Shown in pieces: positions 1-5,388 of a stretch of DNA of 5,388 bases. A program made the position numbers and the translations under genes. The stretch is from Acidobacteriota bacterium (GTDB taxonomy: Bacteria; Acidobacteriota; Terriglobia; Versatilivoradales; Versatilivoraceae). Each line of letters begins with the position of its first letter. Within the stretch, counting starts at the first letter, position 1. The stretch covers positions 1 through 5,388 of the forward strand of contig JAPOZE010000534.1 of the NCBI GenBank assembly GCA_026706225.1. Direction: 5' to 3'. Under the pieces are notes generated by a model, which saw only the letters and a list, made by a program, of their open reading frames with translations, did no database searches and was not told where the DNA came from.

Positions 1-702
1 TCCTCACGGCTGTCCACTATACCTCAATTACCCCTCGAAAGACCAGCAATAATACGTATTAGTATTTATGTATTGGTGTACTAAGTATTTATTTATCAGG
101 GGTGTCGTAAAAGGATGTCTGGTTGGATTTCGTGTTGACATCAACGGTTCCTATGCGGACAAGGCAGGTCCGGTGCCTACCGGCCTAATGATTTTTTCAC
201 TGTGCACTGAATTAACCCAAAATCTTCAATGGCGCTGTCGTGAGCCTCTTTTAGGAGACAGACCCCGAAAGAACATCTGCCCAATTGTACTCTGGATTCT
301 GAATTTGGAAACACTTTGGCAAGCGTCACTCCCCTGAGGTTTATGACCCAGAATTCATTGAATAAACATAAGCCACTTGGAAACATTTAAAACTGCCCAT
401 ACTTCCACCTCGTCCTCTCCCTGCCCATCCCCCCGTCGCCCGGCAGAACCCGCGCCTTCTCTACCCCCTGCTGTTCCACGTCGACTCCCGGCCCGAACTC
501 CAGGTGCTGGAGACGAGCTTTGGTGTGGGAAGGCACCAAGTGAATGCACTTCAATTAGACCAAGTAGGACGTTGGCGCTCGGGTCTTCCGATGGTTCGCC
601 CCCGGCGACTCTTCGTCCGGGACCGTCGAGCTCGATGGCAAACTACCTCACGTGACAGCCTCGGGCTAAGGGATGATACTCGGCTGACCTGTCCGCCAAC
701 GT
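1..702. other. Non-coding or decayed region without a supportable gene
   Basis: No reading frame here looks like a real protein. Bases 1-400 are AT-richer than the rest of the window and interrupted by stops on both strands; the open stretches there are under 90 codons, lack a Shine-Dalgarno sequence at a sensible distance and match nothing I recognise. Bases 400-700 are GC-rich and open in several frames, but the translations are proline/arginine/serine-rich in all of them, which is what out-of-frame GC-rich sequence gives. A diverged gene remnant in 460-760 on the plus strand (a frame reading VLETSFGVGRHQVNALQ) cannot be excluded. The stretch contains the 12-bp palindrome TAATACGTATTA at 50-61, a direct repeat AGTATTTAT at 61-69 and 84-92, and TTCAATTAGA at 550-559, repeated at 727-736. 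Confidence 0.55.
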
Positions 703-746
703 CCGGAATGGTCCAATGGATTCCGGTTCAATTAGAGGGATATAAT
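703..746 (+). promoter_or_regulatory. Possible promoter with overlapping inverted repeat
   Basis: A perfect 7-bp inverted repeat, CCGGAAT (703-709) and ATTCCGG (720-726) with a 10-base spacer, lies just upstream of a consensus -10 hexamer TATAAT at 741-746. A -35 box at 17-bp spacing would fall at 718-723, inside the right arm, where the sequence (GGATTC) is not close to TTGACA. That arrangement would suit an operator or activator site, but this is inference. A second TATAAT lies at 784-789, also without a good -35. The only downstream plus-strand gene is the hydrolase at 978, so a transcript would have a leader of roughly 200 bases running through the palindrome cluster. Confidence 0.3.
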
Positions 747-815
747 GAGGGAATGGAATGGGGCTGAACCACAGTAAGTCTTTTATAATAAGCAGTTACA
801 AGTGCTCGATTGTAG

Positions 816-955
816 TCGCCGCTTCGCGGCTCGACTCTTGCGCCACCCTTTCCATGGGCTACTCCCCCGTCCATGGGCTTACGCCCACGGCTACCTGCTG
901 CCGCCGCTTCGCGGCTTTATCGGAATCCCTACCGTCCTGGAAGAGCCGGTAGGGT
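816..955. repeat. REP-like cluster of short palindromes
   Basis: Several inverted repeats are packed into about 140 bases. GCCGCTTCGCGGC occurs identically at 818-830 and 903-915, each a 5-bp stem with a TTC loop. Between them CCATGGGCT occurs at 852-860 and 871-879, and the second copy forms an imperfect hairpin with GCCCACGG at 883-890 (one mismatch, loop TTAC). A third stem pairs CCCTACCG (927-934) with CGGTAGGG (947-954) around a 12-base loop. The arrangement resembles the REP/BIME-type intergenic elements dispersed by RAYT (Y1-type) transposases; similar wording recurs in my memory of acidobacterial and planctomycete intergenic DNA, but I cannot confirm copy number from one window. It ends 23 bases before the hydrolase start and may have replaced part of that gene's original upstream region. 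Confidence 0.55.
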
Positions 956-977
956 TCGAGCTCCGGTTGGGGTTCTC

Positions 978-1820
978 ATGCAACGCTTCGGTCCATCTTC
1001 CGCAGGTTTCATGTACTCCGATACCGGTGGCAGCGGGCCACCGGTAGTATTCCTGCACGGAGTGCTGATGAACGGCACACTGTGGGATGACGTCGTTGAC
1101 CGGTTGTGCGGCCGGTACCGCTGCATCGTTCCCGAGCTTCCGTTGGGCGCCCACCGCACGCCGATGCCTGATGACGCCGACCTGACGCTCGAGTCGCTCG
1201 TGAAGATGGTCGCTGAGTTCCTGGCAGAACTTGATCTCCGCGGTGTCACGCTCGTCTGTAACGATTGGGGAGGGGCCCAACTGGTAGTCAGCCCCGGTGG
1301 CTCCACTCGTGTCGCCAACCTCGTTCTCGTCTCCTGCGAAGCTTTCGACAACTATCCTCCAGGCTTACCCGGACGGCTGCTATGCCTCAACGCGTCGCTG
1401 CCGGGGGGCACCTTCCTGACCGCGCAGCTTCTTCGTCCACGTTTTCTTCGGCATCTGCCGATTACGTTTGGCGGACTATCGAAGAGGCGCGTTCCCAACG
1501 ATCAGTTTCTCGGCTGGATTGAGCCGTTGCGCCACGACCGCAGGGTCCGCCGCGATCTCGACAAGTATCTCCGCAGCGTCCCCAAGAGAACACAATTGCT
1601 TCATTGGGCTGAGCAACAACGCGGGTTTGCGGGCCAAGTTCTGGTGGTATGGGCTCGCGAGGACAAGCTGATGCCGCCCGAGCACGCTGAGCGCCTGGCG
1701 GATTTCTACAAGAACACCGAACTCGTTTGGATCGATGACAGCAGAACGCTGATCCCCATCGACCAGCCTGAGATCCTCACGGACCACCTTGAGAGGTTCT
1801 TGGAGCAGTACGCACTCTGA
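978..1820 (+). CDS. Alpha/beta-fold hydrolase, haloalkane dehalogenase/epoxide hydrolase-like, Asp nucleophile
   Basis: A 280-residue protein with the alpha/beta-hydrolase fold and no signal peptide, so probably cytoplasmic. In order: an N-terminal strand region ending in GGSGPPVVFLHG, with the oxyanion-hole HG at 27-28; the nucleophile elbow TLVCNDWGGAQ, with Asp96 followed by Trp97 as in haloalkane dehalogenases and epoxide hydrolases rather than a Ser esterase; a strand LVLVSCEAFDNYPPG (about 115-129); a cap region (about 130-210); the catalytic-acid strand VLVVWARED with Asp229; and a C-terminal WIDDSRTLIPIDQPE where the catalytic His is expected but Thr257 is found. I recall His-less relatives with an NDTGGA elbow and a similar SYTLIPEDQP ending, so this may be a family trait. 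The substrate cannot be predicted. The start at 978 gives a family-like N-terminus; the longer open frame from 873 only translates the palindrome cluster. ATG 1011 is an alternative. No strong Shine-Dalgarno sequence precedes 978. Confidence 0.85.
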   Translation: MQRFGPSSAGFMYSDTGGSGPPVVFLHGVLMNGTLWDDVVDRLCGRYRCIVPELPLGAHRTPMPDDADLTLESLVKMVAEFLAELDLRGVTLVCNDWGGAQLVVSPGGSTRVANLVLVSCEAFDNYPPGLPGRLLCLNASLPGGTFLTAQLLRPRFLRHLPITFGGLSKRRVPNDQFLGWIEPLRHDRRVRRDLDKYLRSVPKRTQLLHWAEQQRGFAGQVLVVWAREDKLMPPEHAERLADFYKNTELVWIDDSRTLIPIDQPEILTDHLERFLEQYAL

Positions 1821-1989
1821 GTTGTCTTCGCGTCGAGAAACGTCCCCCTCTTCCTCCCCAACAGCATGATGGTGCCCCACAAGGTCATTTCCATCCGGAT
1901 CTCCGATGCCGTTTCCTGCTGAGAGGCTTCGAGGGTATCCCTGAATTGCAACTGAGCGTACGGACTGTTTGCATTCAGGGAGACGGGAG
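1821..1989. other. Convergent intergenic gap with an inverted repeat
   Basis: This 169-base gap separates the 3' ends of the hydrolase (plus) and the nuclease-like gene (minus). It holds an inverted repeat: TCCCTGAATTGCAA at 1938-1951 pairs with TTGCATTCAGGGA at 1969-1981, with one bulged T and a 17-base loop. This is a reasonable place for a bidirectional transcription stop, but there is no T-run after either arm, so a classical intrinsic terminator is not shown. A minus-strand frame of 95 codons starting at 1993 crosses the gap and runs antisense into the hydrolase; it has no recognisable domain and I do not call it. Confidence 0.45.
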
Positions 1990-2523
1990 TCAACAGTCAC
2001 TCCCTTCGCCCGTGCGAAGGGGGCGGTCGCTGTCGGACTGTTCTGCCCGGGGAGAACGGAAAAAGGGCCTTGTTCCCGTGCGCCGCCTCCACATGCCCAG
2101 TCCCAGTTCCTTGGCGGCCTGTTCGTCTTCCAGGTAATCGTCGTTTCCAAAGGATTTGGCAAACCCATTCGCCACTATCCATTGGTTGAGGTCTACTTCC
2201 GTACTTTTGCCTTCCAGGTAACAGGTTCCCAGAAACCACTGCTTCCCCAAGACGTTGCACTTCTCCAAGTCCTCACACCGAACGGGTTCTCCGTTTAGCA
2301 TCACCCCCATGTAGAAAAGGGGCTCGAGTTCTTCCCGTCTCCGCTTGTAGGTGACTGACTTGACTCCCCGCAACTCTACAATGCAGCCATCGATCTCCAG
2401 CAGATCGACATCGATGGCCGTGGCTTTTCCGACGATGTTTCGCGGAGTCGGCTCTTGGAATGGAGGCAAAGATCCATTAAATATCGGCAGGAAGTAGACC
2501 AACGCCAAGACGAAGATCCACAT
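1990..2523 (-). CDS. Exported or anchored staphylococcal-nuclease-like (SNase fold) protein, probably inactive
   Basis: A 177-residue protein beginning with a hydrophobic segment (residues 1-15, MWIFVLALVYFLPIF), a signal or membrane anchor without the usual basic start. Residues 30-146 follow the SNase/thermonuclease pattern: VGKATAIDVDLLEIDGCIVELRGV stands where active members have a DGDT-then-RLxGIDxPE pattern, and the C-terminal part, from VDLNQWIVANGFAKSF through AAKELGLGMW, matches the family ending (LVxxGxA ... AxxxxxGLW). D38 and D40 of the DGDT box survive, but Glu50 replaces the first catalytic Arg, the following Asp and Glu are gone, and the YGR arginine has no clear counterpart. 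I infer a binding or structural role rather than DNA cleavage. It starts 15 bases after the propeller stop, so is probably co-transcribed and may share translation; only a weak GGGG precedes its ATG. Residues after about 154 are basic, polar and encoded within a hairpin-rich stretch. Confidence 0.75.
   Translation of the reverse strand: MWIFVLALVYFLPIFNGSLPPFQEPTPRNIVGKATAIDVDLLEIDGCIVELRGVKSVTYKRRREELEPLFYMGVMLNGEPVRCEDLEKCNVLGKQWFLGTCYLEGKSTEVDLNQWIVANGFAKSFGNDDYLEDEQAAKELGLGMWRRRTGTRPFFRSPRAEQSDSDRPLRTGEGSDC
2002..2021. repeat. Hairpin inside the 3' end of the SNase-like gene
   Basis: CCCTTCGC (2002-2009) pairs perfectly with GCGAAGGG (2014-2021) around a CCGT loop. It overlaps a competing stem, GGGAGT (1985-1990) with ACTCCC (1999-2004). 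The hairpin encodes the last residues of the SNase-like protein and sits 10-30 bases before its stop. There is no T-run on the minus strand, so it could be a protective 3' stem or an inserted palindrome rather than a terminator. Confidence 0.45.
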
Positions 2524-2538
2524 TGCTCAATATCCCCG

Positions 2539-3837
2539 TCAGTTCCCAATTGCCAGCAGGTGCCGGTCGGTCCTTATATACCAGCGGCCGTCCACCAGGG
2601 CAGGGGATGCCAGCACCGGAGCCTCCAGTCGATTCACCCGGAGCAGTTCGAACTGGTTTCCCGCCTTGAGCACGAAGGTTTCGCCGGCATCGTTGGTGAA
2701 GAACACCTTGCCGTCCACGCCCACGGGCGAGGCAGAGAATCCCTCTGACTTGGGCTCTCCCAGGCGTCCCTGCCAGAGGACCTTCCCGGTGGTGGCCTCA
2801 TAGCAGGTGGCCACGCTCACCATGTCGTTCACCTGGTACAACAGGTCGTGGTAAAGCAGGGGTGAGGGGACAAAAGAGGCTCCCTTGGACTGCTTCCAAG
2901 CCAGGTGGGTCTGGGTGACATCTCCCGATCCGCCCGGACGGATGGCCAGCGTCGGCCCGGCCCGGCCGGACACGCAGAAAACCAGGCCGTGACCCACCAC
3001 CGGAGTGGGGATGACCTCGGCCAGGTTGCCTTGACAGTGCCATAGGGCCGTGCCGCTGCCGGGATCGTAAGCCGTGACCTGGGCCTGGCTGCTGACGATC
3101 AGCTCGTCGCGGTCTCCGGCCCGGATGACGATGGGCGTGCCCCAGCCGACGCTGGCTTTGCGCTCGGTTTTCCAGAGGGTCTTGCCGATCCGCTTGTCGA
3201 ATGCGGCCACGAACGCCCCCTGGCGCTGGTCCTCGTAGAGGAAGATGCTGTCCTTGTAGAGAACCGGCGAGCCCGCCGGGCCGTGATAGTTTCGGATCGT
3301 TCCCAGGCTGTGGCGCCACGCCACCTTCCCTTGAAAATCCACCGCCGCCAGTCCCTGATTCCCGAAGGAGGCATACACCATTTGTCCGTCGGTGACCGGC
3401 GTGCCCGAGGCGTGGGAGTTCTTCCAGTAGACCTTGCCGGGCTCGCCCGCCTGGAGGGCGGATTCCCACAGGAGCTTCCCGTCGGACCTCCGGTAGCACA
3501 GGACCGAGGGACGTTTCCCGCCATCCCGGGCGGTGGTCAGGAAGATCCGGTCCCCCCACACGATTGGGGAGGAATTGCCTCGACCCGGAACCTCGACCTT
3601 CCACAGCACGTTTTGGGTGGCCGACCAGCTATCGGGGTAGCCCGCTCCCACGGCCAGGCCCTGGCCGGTGGGGCCCCGCCAACGGGGCCAGTATCGATTG
3701 GCTTCTCCGTCGGGAAGAATCATGTGGATACCGTCCCGGGTCGGGCTGCCCGGGAGGGGACCGGCGGTTTCGACCTCGACGGCAATAACGGCCACCAGGA
3801 ACAGGGCCAGGGAAATTGTCAGGGTTCGACCGGACAT
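2539..3837 (-). CDS. Exported PQQ-like (BamB-like) beta-propeller repeat protein
   Basis: A 432-residue protein with a clear signal peptide (basic MSGRTL, then a hydrophobic run to about residue 20), predicted to act in the periplasm or at the outer envelope. After the leader comes YWPRWRGPTGQG (49-60), the W-x-x-W-R-G-P opening typical of propeller proteins common in Planctomycetota and Acidobacteriota, then NVLWKVEVPGRGNSSPIVWG. At least six blades end in the PQQ-repeat pattern (A-x-D-x-x-G-x-x-L-W): near 112-125, 165-176, 212-224, 256-268, 345-357 and 427-432, with weaker ones between, suggesting a seven- or eight-bladed propeller. Nothing indicates that it actually binds PQQ or is a dehydrogenase; a scaffold or ligand-binding role is as likely. 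The start at 3837 is chosen because GGAGG lies 7 bases upstream and the signal peptide begins there; an in-frame ATG 45 bases upstream lacks both. It probably heads a two-gene operon with the SNase-like gene. Confidence 0.9.
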   Translation of the reverse strand: MSGRTLTISLALFLVAVIAVEVETAGPLPGSPTRDGIHMILPDGEANRYWPRWRGPTGQGLAVGAGYPDSWSATQNVLWKVEVPGRGNSSPIVWGDRIFLTTARDGGKRPSVLCYRRSDGKLLWESALQAGEPGKVYWKNSHASGTPVTDGQMVYASFGNQGLAAVDFQGKVAWRHSLGTIRNYHGPAGSPVLYKDSIFLYEDQRQGAFVAAFDKRIGKTLWKTERKASVGWGTPIVIRAGDRDELIVSSQAQVTAYDPGSGTALWHCQGNLAEVIPTPVVGHGLVFCVSGRAGPTLAIRPGGSGDVTQTHLAWKQSKGASFVPSPLLYHDLLYQVNDMVSVATCYEATTGKVLWQGRLGEPKSEGFSASPVGVDGKVFFTNDAGETFVLKAGNQFELLRVNRLEAPVLASPALVDGRWYIRTDRHLLAIGN

Positions 3838-3844
3838 GGGGCGA

Positions 3845-3849
3845 CCTCC
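3845..3849 (-). promoter_or_regulatory. Ribosome binding site of the beta-propeller gene
   Basis: On the minus strand GGAGG is followed by 7 bases and the ATG at 3837. This decides the start in favour of 3837 over the in-frame ATG at 3882, and it places the signal peptide at the very N-terminus. Confidence 0.8.
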
Positions 3850-4156
3850 GTGCTGGACTGATGAAATCGGGGCAAGACCCACTATAGGGACAAGGGGGCA
3901 GGTTGCGCCACGGAAAAAGCGGGGGGAAAGGTATCGCCGCTACCAGGGAAGGCGGGCGCACCGAGGAGGAAGCCTGGGAATCTCCCACCCTTCCAGGTGT
4001 ATTCCCCAGTTGCCGCAGAGTACGGAAAGACCTTTTGGCGAACTTCGGGGGTATGCAACAATGGTCGCATAAGTGTAGCGTACCGAAACTGTCTGCCGGC
4101 GGGTTGAATTGCCAGGTTTTCTGGTGGATCACTTGTGGGAACAGTCGAAACCGGCT
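3850..4156. other. Divergent intergenic region between the propeller and ankyrin genes
   Basis: This region must contain promoters for both the minus-strand propeller operon and the plus-strand ankyrin gene. On the minus strand, TATAGT (plus positions 3881-3886) could be a -10 box, giving a leader of about 40 bases, but no recognisable -35 lies at the right distance. On the ankyrin side I found no convincing sigma-70 pair. A short inverted repeat, TATGC (4052-4056) and GCATA (4067-4071), with a 10-base spacer, could be a regulator site. Frames open through this region on either strand read as shadow sequence with no domain. Confidence 0.45.
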
Positions 4157-4163
4157 GGGGAGG
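4157..4163 (+). promoter_or_regulatory. Ribosome binding site of the ankyrin gene
   Basis: GGGGAGG is followed by 4 bases and the ATG at 4168. The short spacing is acceptable, and the site supports 4168 over the in-frame GTG at 4135, which lies before it and would add 11 residues in front of the signal peptide. Confidence 0.75.
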
Positions 4164-4167
4164 AAAC

Positions 4168-5124
4168 ATGAGGCGGATAACGCTGTGGTTGAGCGTGTTG
4201 TTTTGGGGTGTTGCGTCCGCAACTGCCGCAGACTGCGACGATTGGAATCGGGAGGTTTTTTTTGAAACCGCAACCGTGGAAGTCGTCAACGGCTGCCTGG
4301 AGACCGGAGCCGATCTCAAGACCCGGGACGAGGGCGGCCACACCCCCCTCCATGTGGCGGCACAGTGGAGCGAGAGTGCCGCGGTCGTTTCCGCTTTGCT
4401 GGAAGCCGGCGCCGATCCCAACGCCGGGGACAAGTGGGACTACACCCCTCTGCACAAAGCGGCAATGTGGAATGATAATACCGCCGTGCTTTCTGCCCTG
4501 CTGGCGGCTGGCGCCAACCCCAAGGCCCGGAACCATCCTGGCGATACTCCCCTCCACTTGGCGGTCCGTCCTGCCGCCGTTTCCGTTCTTCTGGAAGCCG
4601 GGGCGGATCCTCAATCGCGGGATCGAGGAGGCAGTACTCCTCTCCACTCGGTGGCCAGATACGGCCGATACCACGCCGCTATTTCCATTCTGCTGGGCGC
4701 GGGAGCAGACCCCAACGCCCGCGACGAATACGGCCGCACACCTCTGCACGAAGCGGCCGGAAGCTGCCATTCTACCGGCGTCGTGGTGGCTCTTCTGAGA
4801 GCGGGCGCGGATCCCGGGATAGAAGAAAGAAATGGCTCAACGCCCCTTGAATACGCGGTCGGTTCAAAGTGCAATCCGGCCGTGATCTATGCTTTGATTG
4901 CGGCCGGCGCCGACCCCAACCAGCGGACACCGGGCGGTCAGACTCTGCTGCACGTGGCGGTCAAGGGGAGGCCGGACCCGGCGGTGATCCGTGCATTGCT
5001 GGATGCGGGAGCCGATGCGAGCCTGCCGAACGAGTCGGGAAAACTTCCCTGGGACTCGGTCCGGCACAATCTCGAGTTGAGAGGCACGGACGTCTATCGG
5101 CATCTGCGCCGGGCCCGGAAATAA
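4168..5124 (+). CDS. Exported ankyrin-repeat protein
   Basis: A 318-residue protein with a signal peptide (basic MRR, hydrophobic TLWLSVLFWGV, likely cleavage after ASATA at about residue 20), so it acts outside the cytoplasm. An N-terminal capping segment (ADCDDWNREVFFETATVEVV, 21-40) is followed by seven ankyrin repeats between residues 55 and 288, each carrying the TPLHxAA helix start and the LLxAGADPNxRD turn, and a C-terminal cap (289-318). Ankyrin repeats bind proteins; no catalytic domain accompanies them and the partner is unknown. Repeats are 34 residues rather than the usual 33, and repeat 3 is only 30. Cys23 and Cys43 flank the N-terminal cap and could form a disulfide after export; Cys200 and Cys235 lie in repeats 5 and 6. 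Bacterial proteins with this CDDWN...FF...AT opening occur, by memory, in environmental Acidobacteriota and related genomes. It is transcribed away from the propeller operon and stands alone in the window. Confidence 0.92.
   Translation: MRRITLWLSVLFWGVASATAADCDDWNREVFFETATVEVVNGCLETGADLKTRDEGGHTPLHVAAQWSESAAVVSALLEAGADPNAGDKWDYTPLHKAAMWNDNTAVLSALLAAGANPKARNHPGDTPLHLAVRPAAVSVLLEAGADPQSRDRGGSTPLHSVARYGRYHAAISILLGAGADPNARDEYGRTPLHEAAGSCHSTGVVVALLRAGADPGIEERNGSTPLEYAVGSKCNPAVIYALIAAGADPNQRTPGGQTLLHVAVKGRPDPAVIRALLDAGADASLPNESGKLPWDSVRHNLELRGTDVYRHLRRARK
4330..5031 (+). repeat. Seven ankyrin-coding units, period 102 bp
   Basis: Unit boundaries, taken at the residue after RD or its equivalent, are 4330, 4432, 4534, 4624, 4726, 4828 and 4930, ending at 5031. 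All are 102 bp except the third (4534-4623), which is 90 bp and lacks four residues in the inter-helix loop. The units are clearly diverged at the DNA level, so this is an old protein repeat rather than a recent tandem duplication. It is not a CRISPR array: the period is coding and there are no unique spacers. Confidence 0.85.
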
Positions 5125-5388
5125 CGGCGTCCCCAATGTGCCAAGAGCACTACCGGCCAATTCGGACTCGGCTGCTTCGATGGTGGCACAGCCCAGTCTG
5201 CGTAGCGAGTGCCTCCCTGCCTTGGAGCCCTTGCGGCCTCCCGACAGTAGACCCCCGACAGTAGAGAACTTGCCGGAATGGCTTGAATCCTATAGATTTC
5301 ACCCGGCCGCCGCTGGTCGACTCCATCCCGAAGGGTTTGCGTAGGCTCGTATGGGACGCTCCTTCGGCATCGAGTCGCCGCCGTCCCC
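5125..5388. other. Region downstream of the ankyrin gene without a supportable gene
   Basis: Nothing here reads as a convincing protein; the longest plus-strand frame (5138-5344, 68 codons) has no domain, no ribosome binding site and compositional bias. The stretch contains CCCGACAGTAGA twice, at 5240-5251 and 5254-5265, a 14-bp period. It also has an imperfect hairpin: CCGAAGG (5328-5334) with CCTTCGG (5361-5367), continued inward by GCGT (5339-5342) with ACGC (5356-5359). No T-run follows, so termination after the ankyrin gene is unproven. Confidence 0.5.

Noticed and set aside
135..157. TTGACA at 135-140 as a -35 box
   Set aside because: No -10 hexamer lies 16-18 bases downstream; the nearest TATGCG is only 11 bases away, and no gene follows.
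377..767. Two overlapping plus-strand frames of about 90 codons
   Set aside because: They are proline/serine/arginine-rich, lack a ribosome binding site and match no family I know; a decayed remnant remains possible but is unsupported.
946..967. tRNA T-arm-like GGGTTCGAGCTCC
   Set aside because: The flanking bases do not form a 5-bp T-stem, and no anticodon or acceptor arms are found around it.
873..977. N-terminal extension of the hydrolase starting at ATG 873
   Set aside because: The extra 35 residues (MGLRPRLPAAAASRLYRNP...) are a translation of the palindrome cluster and do not fit the hydrolase fold; ATG 978 gives a family-like N-terminus.
1476..2168. 230-codon minus-strand open frame
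   Set aside because: It is antisense to the hydrolase and overlaps the SNase-like gene in another frame; it has no domain and no ribosome binding site.
2798..3604. 268-codon minus-strand open frame inside the propeller gene
   Set aside because: It is a shadow frame of the propeller gene with arginine/proline/glycine-rich composition and no recognisable domain.
3629..4273. 214-codon minus-strand open frame across the divergent intergenic region
   Set aside because: It overlaps the propeller signal region and the ankyrin start antisense, and its serine/proline/arginine-rich composition is typical of a shadow frame.
4129..4798. Long open frames on both strands inside the ankyrin gene
   Set aside because: They arise from the 102-bp coding period, which is a multiple of three and keeps shadow frames open; the plus frame at 4168 has the signal peptide and true repeats.
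4330..5031. CRISPR-like regular periodicity
   Set aside because: The 102-bp period is a coding ankyrin repeat without spacers.

Overview
This is a moderately GC-rich bacterial window with four supportable protein genes and a large share of non-coding sequence. No gene fixes the phylum. The exported PQQ-type beta-propeller with a W-x-x-W-R-G-P start, together with an exported ankyrin protein, is a combination I associate with Acidobacteriota, Planctomycetota and Verrucomicrobiota. Acidobacteriota is a weak preference, from memory of similar ankyrin proteins. No rRNA, tRNA, CRISPR array, integrase or transposase gene is visible.

Layout. Positions 1 to about 800 have no convincing gene: the first 400 bases are AT-richer and full of stops, and 400-700 is GC-rich but reads as low-complexity sequence in every frame. 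Near 700-790 there is an inverted repeat followed by two TATAAT hexamers. At 816-955 lies a cluster of short palindromes (two identical GCCGCTTCGCGGC hairpins plus others) that looks like a REP-type intergenic repeat. It ends just before an alpha/beta-hydrolase gene (978-1820, +) with the Asp-Trp nucleophile motif of haloalkane dehalogenases and epoxide hydrolases, but no His at the usual catalytic position.

The hydrolase converges on a minus-strand pair that is probably an operon: an exported PQQ-like/BamB-like beta-propeller (3837-2539) followed after 15 bases by a small staphylococcal-nuclease-like protein (2523-1990) whose active-site residues are largely replaced. The 170-base convergent gap and the 3' end of the nuclease-like gene hold several inverted repeats.

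A 330-base divergent intergenic region separates the propeller from an exported ankyrin-repeat protein (4168-5124, +), whose repeats are 34 residues long (102 bp) with one shortened to 30. The last 264 bases hold no recognisable gene, a near-perfect 14-bp tandem-like duplication and an imperfect hairpin.

The propeller, nuclease-like and ankyrin products all carry N-terminal export or anchor signals, so this part of the window is devoted to cell-envelope proteins, probably for binding rather than catalysis. I see no clear evidence of a new multi-gene system. The points most worth checking are the degenerate nuclease-like partner of the propeller, the His-less hydrolase and the palindrome cluster.
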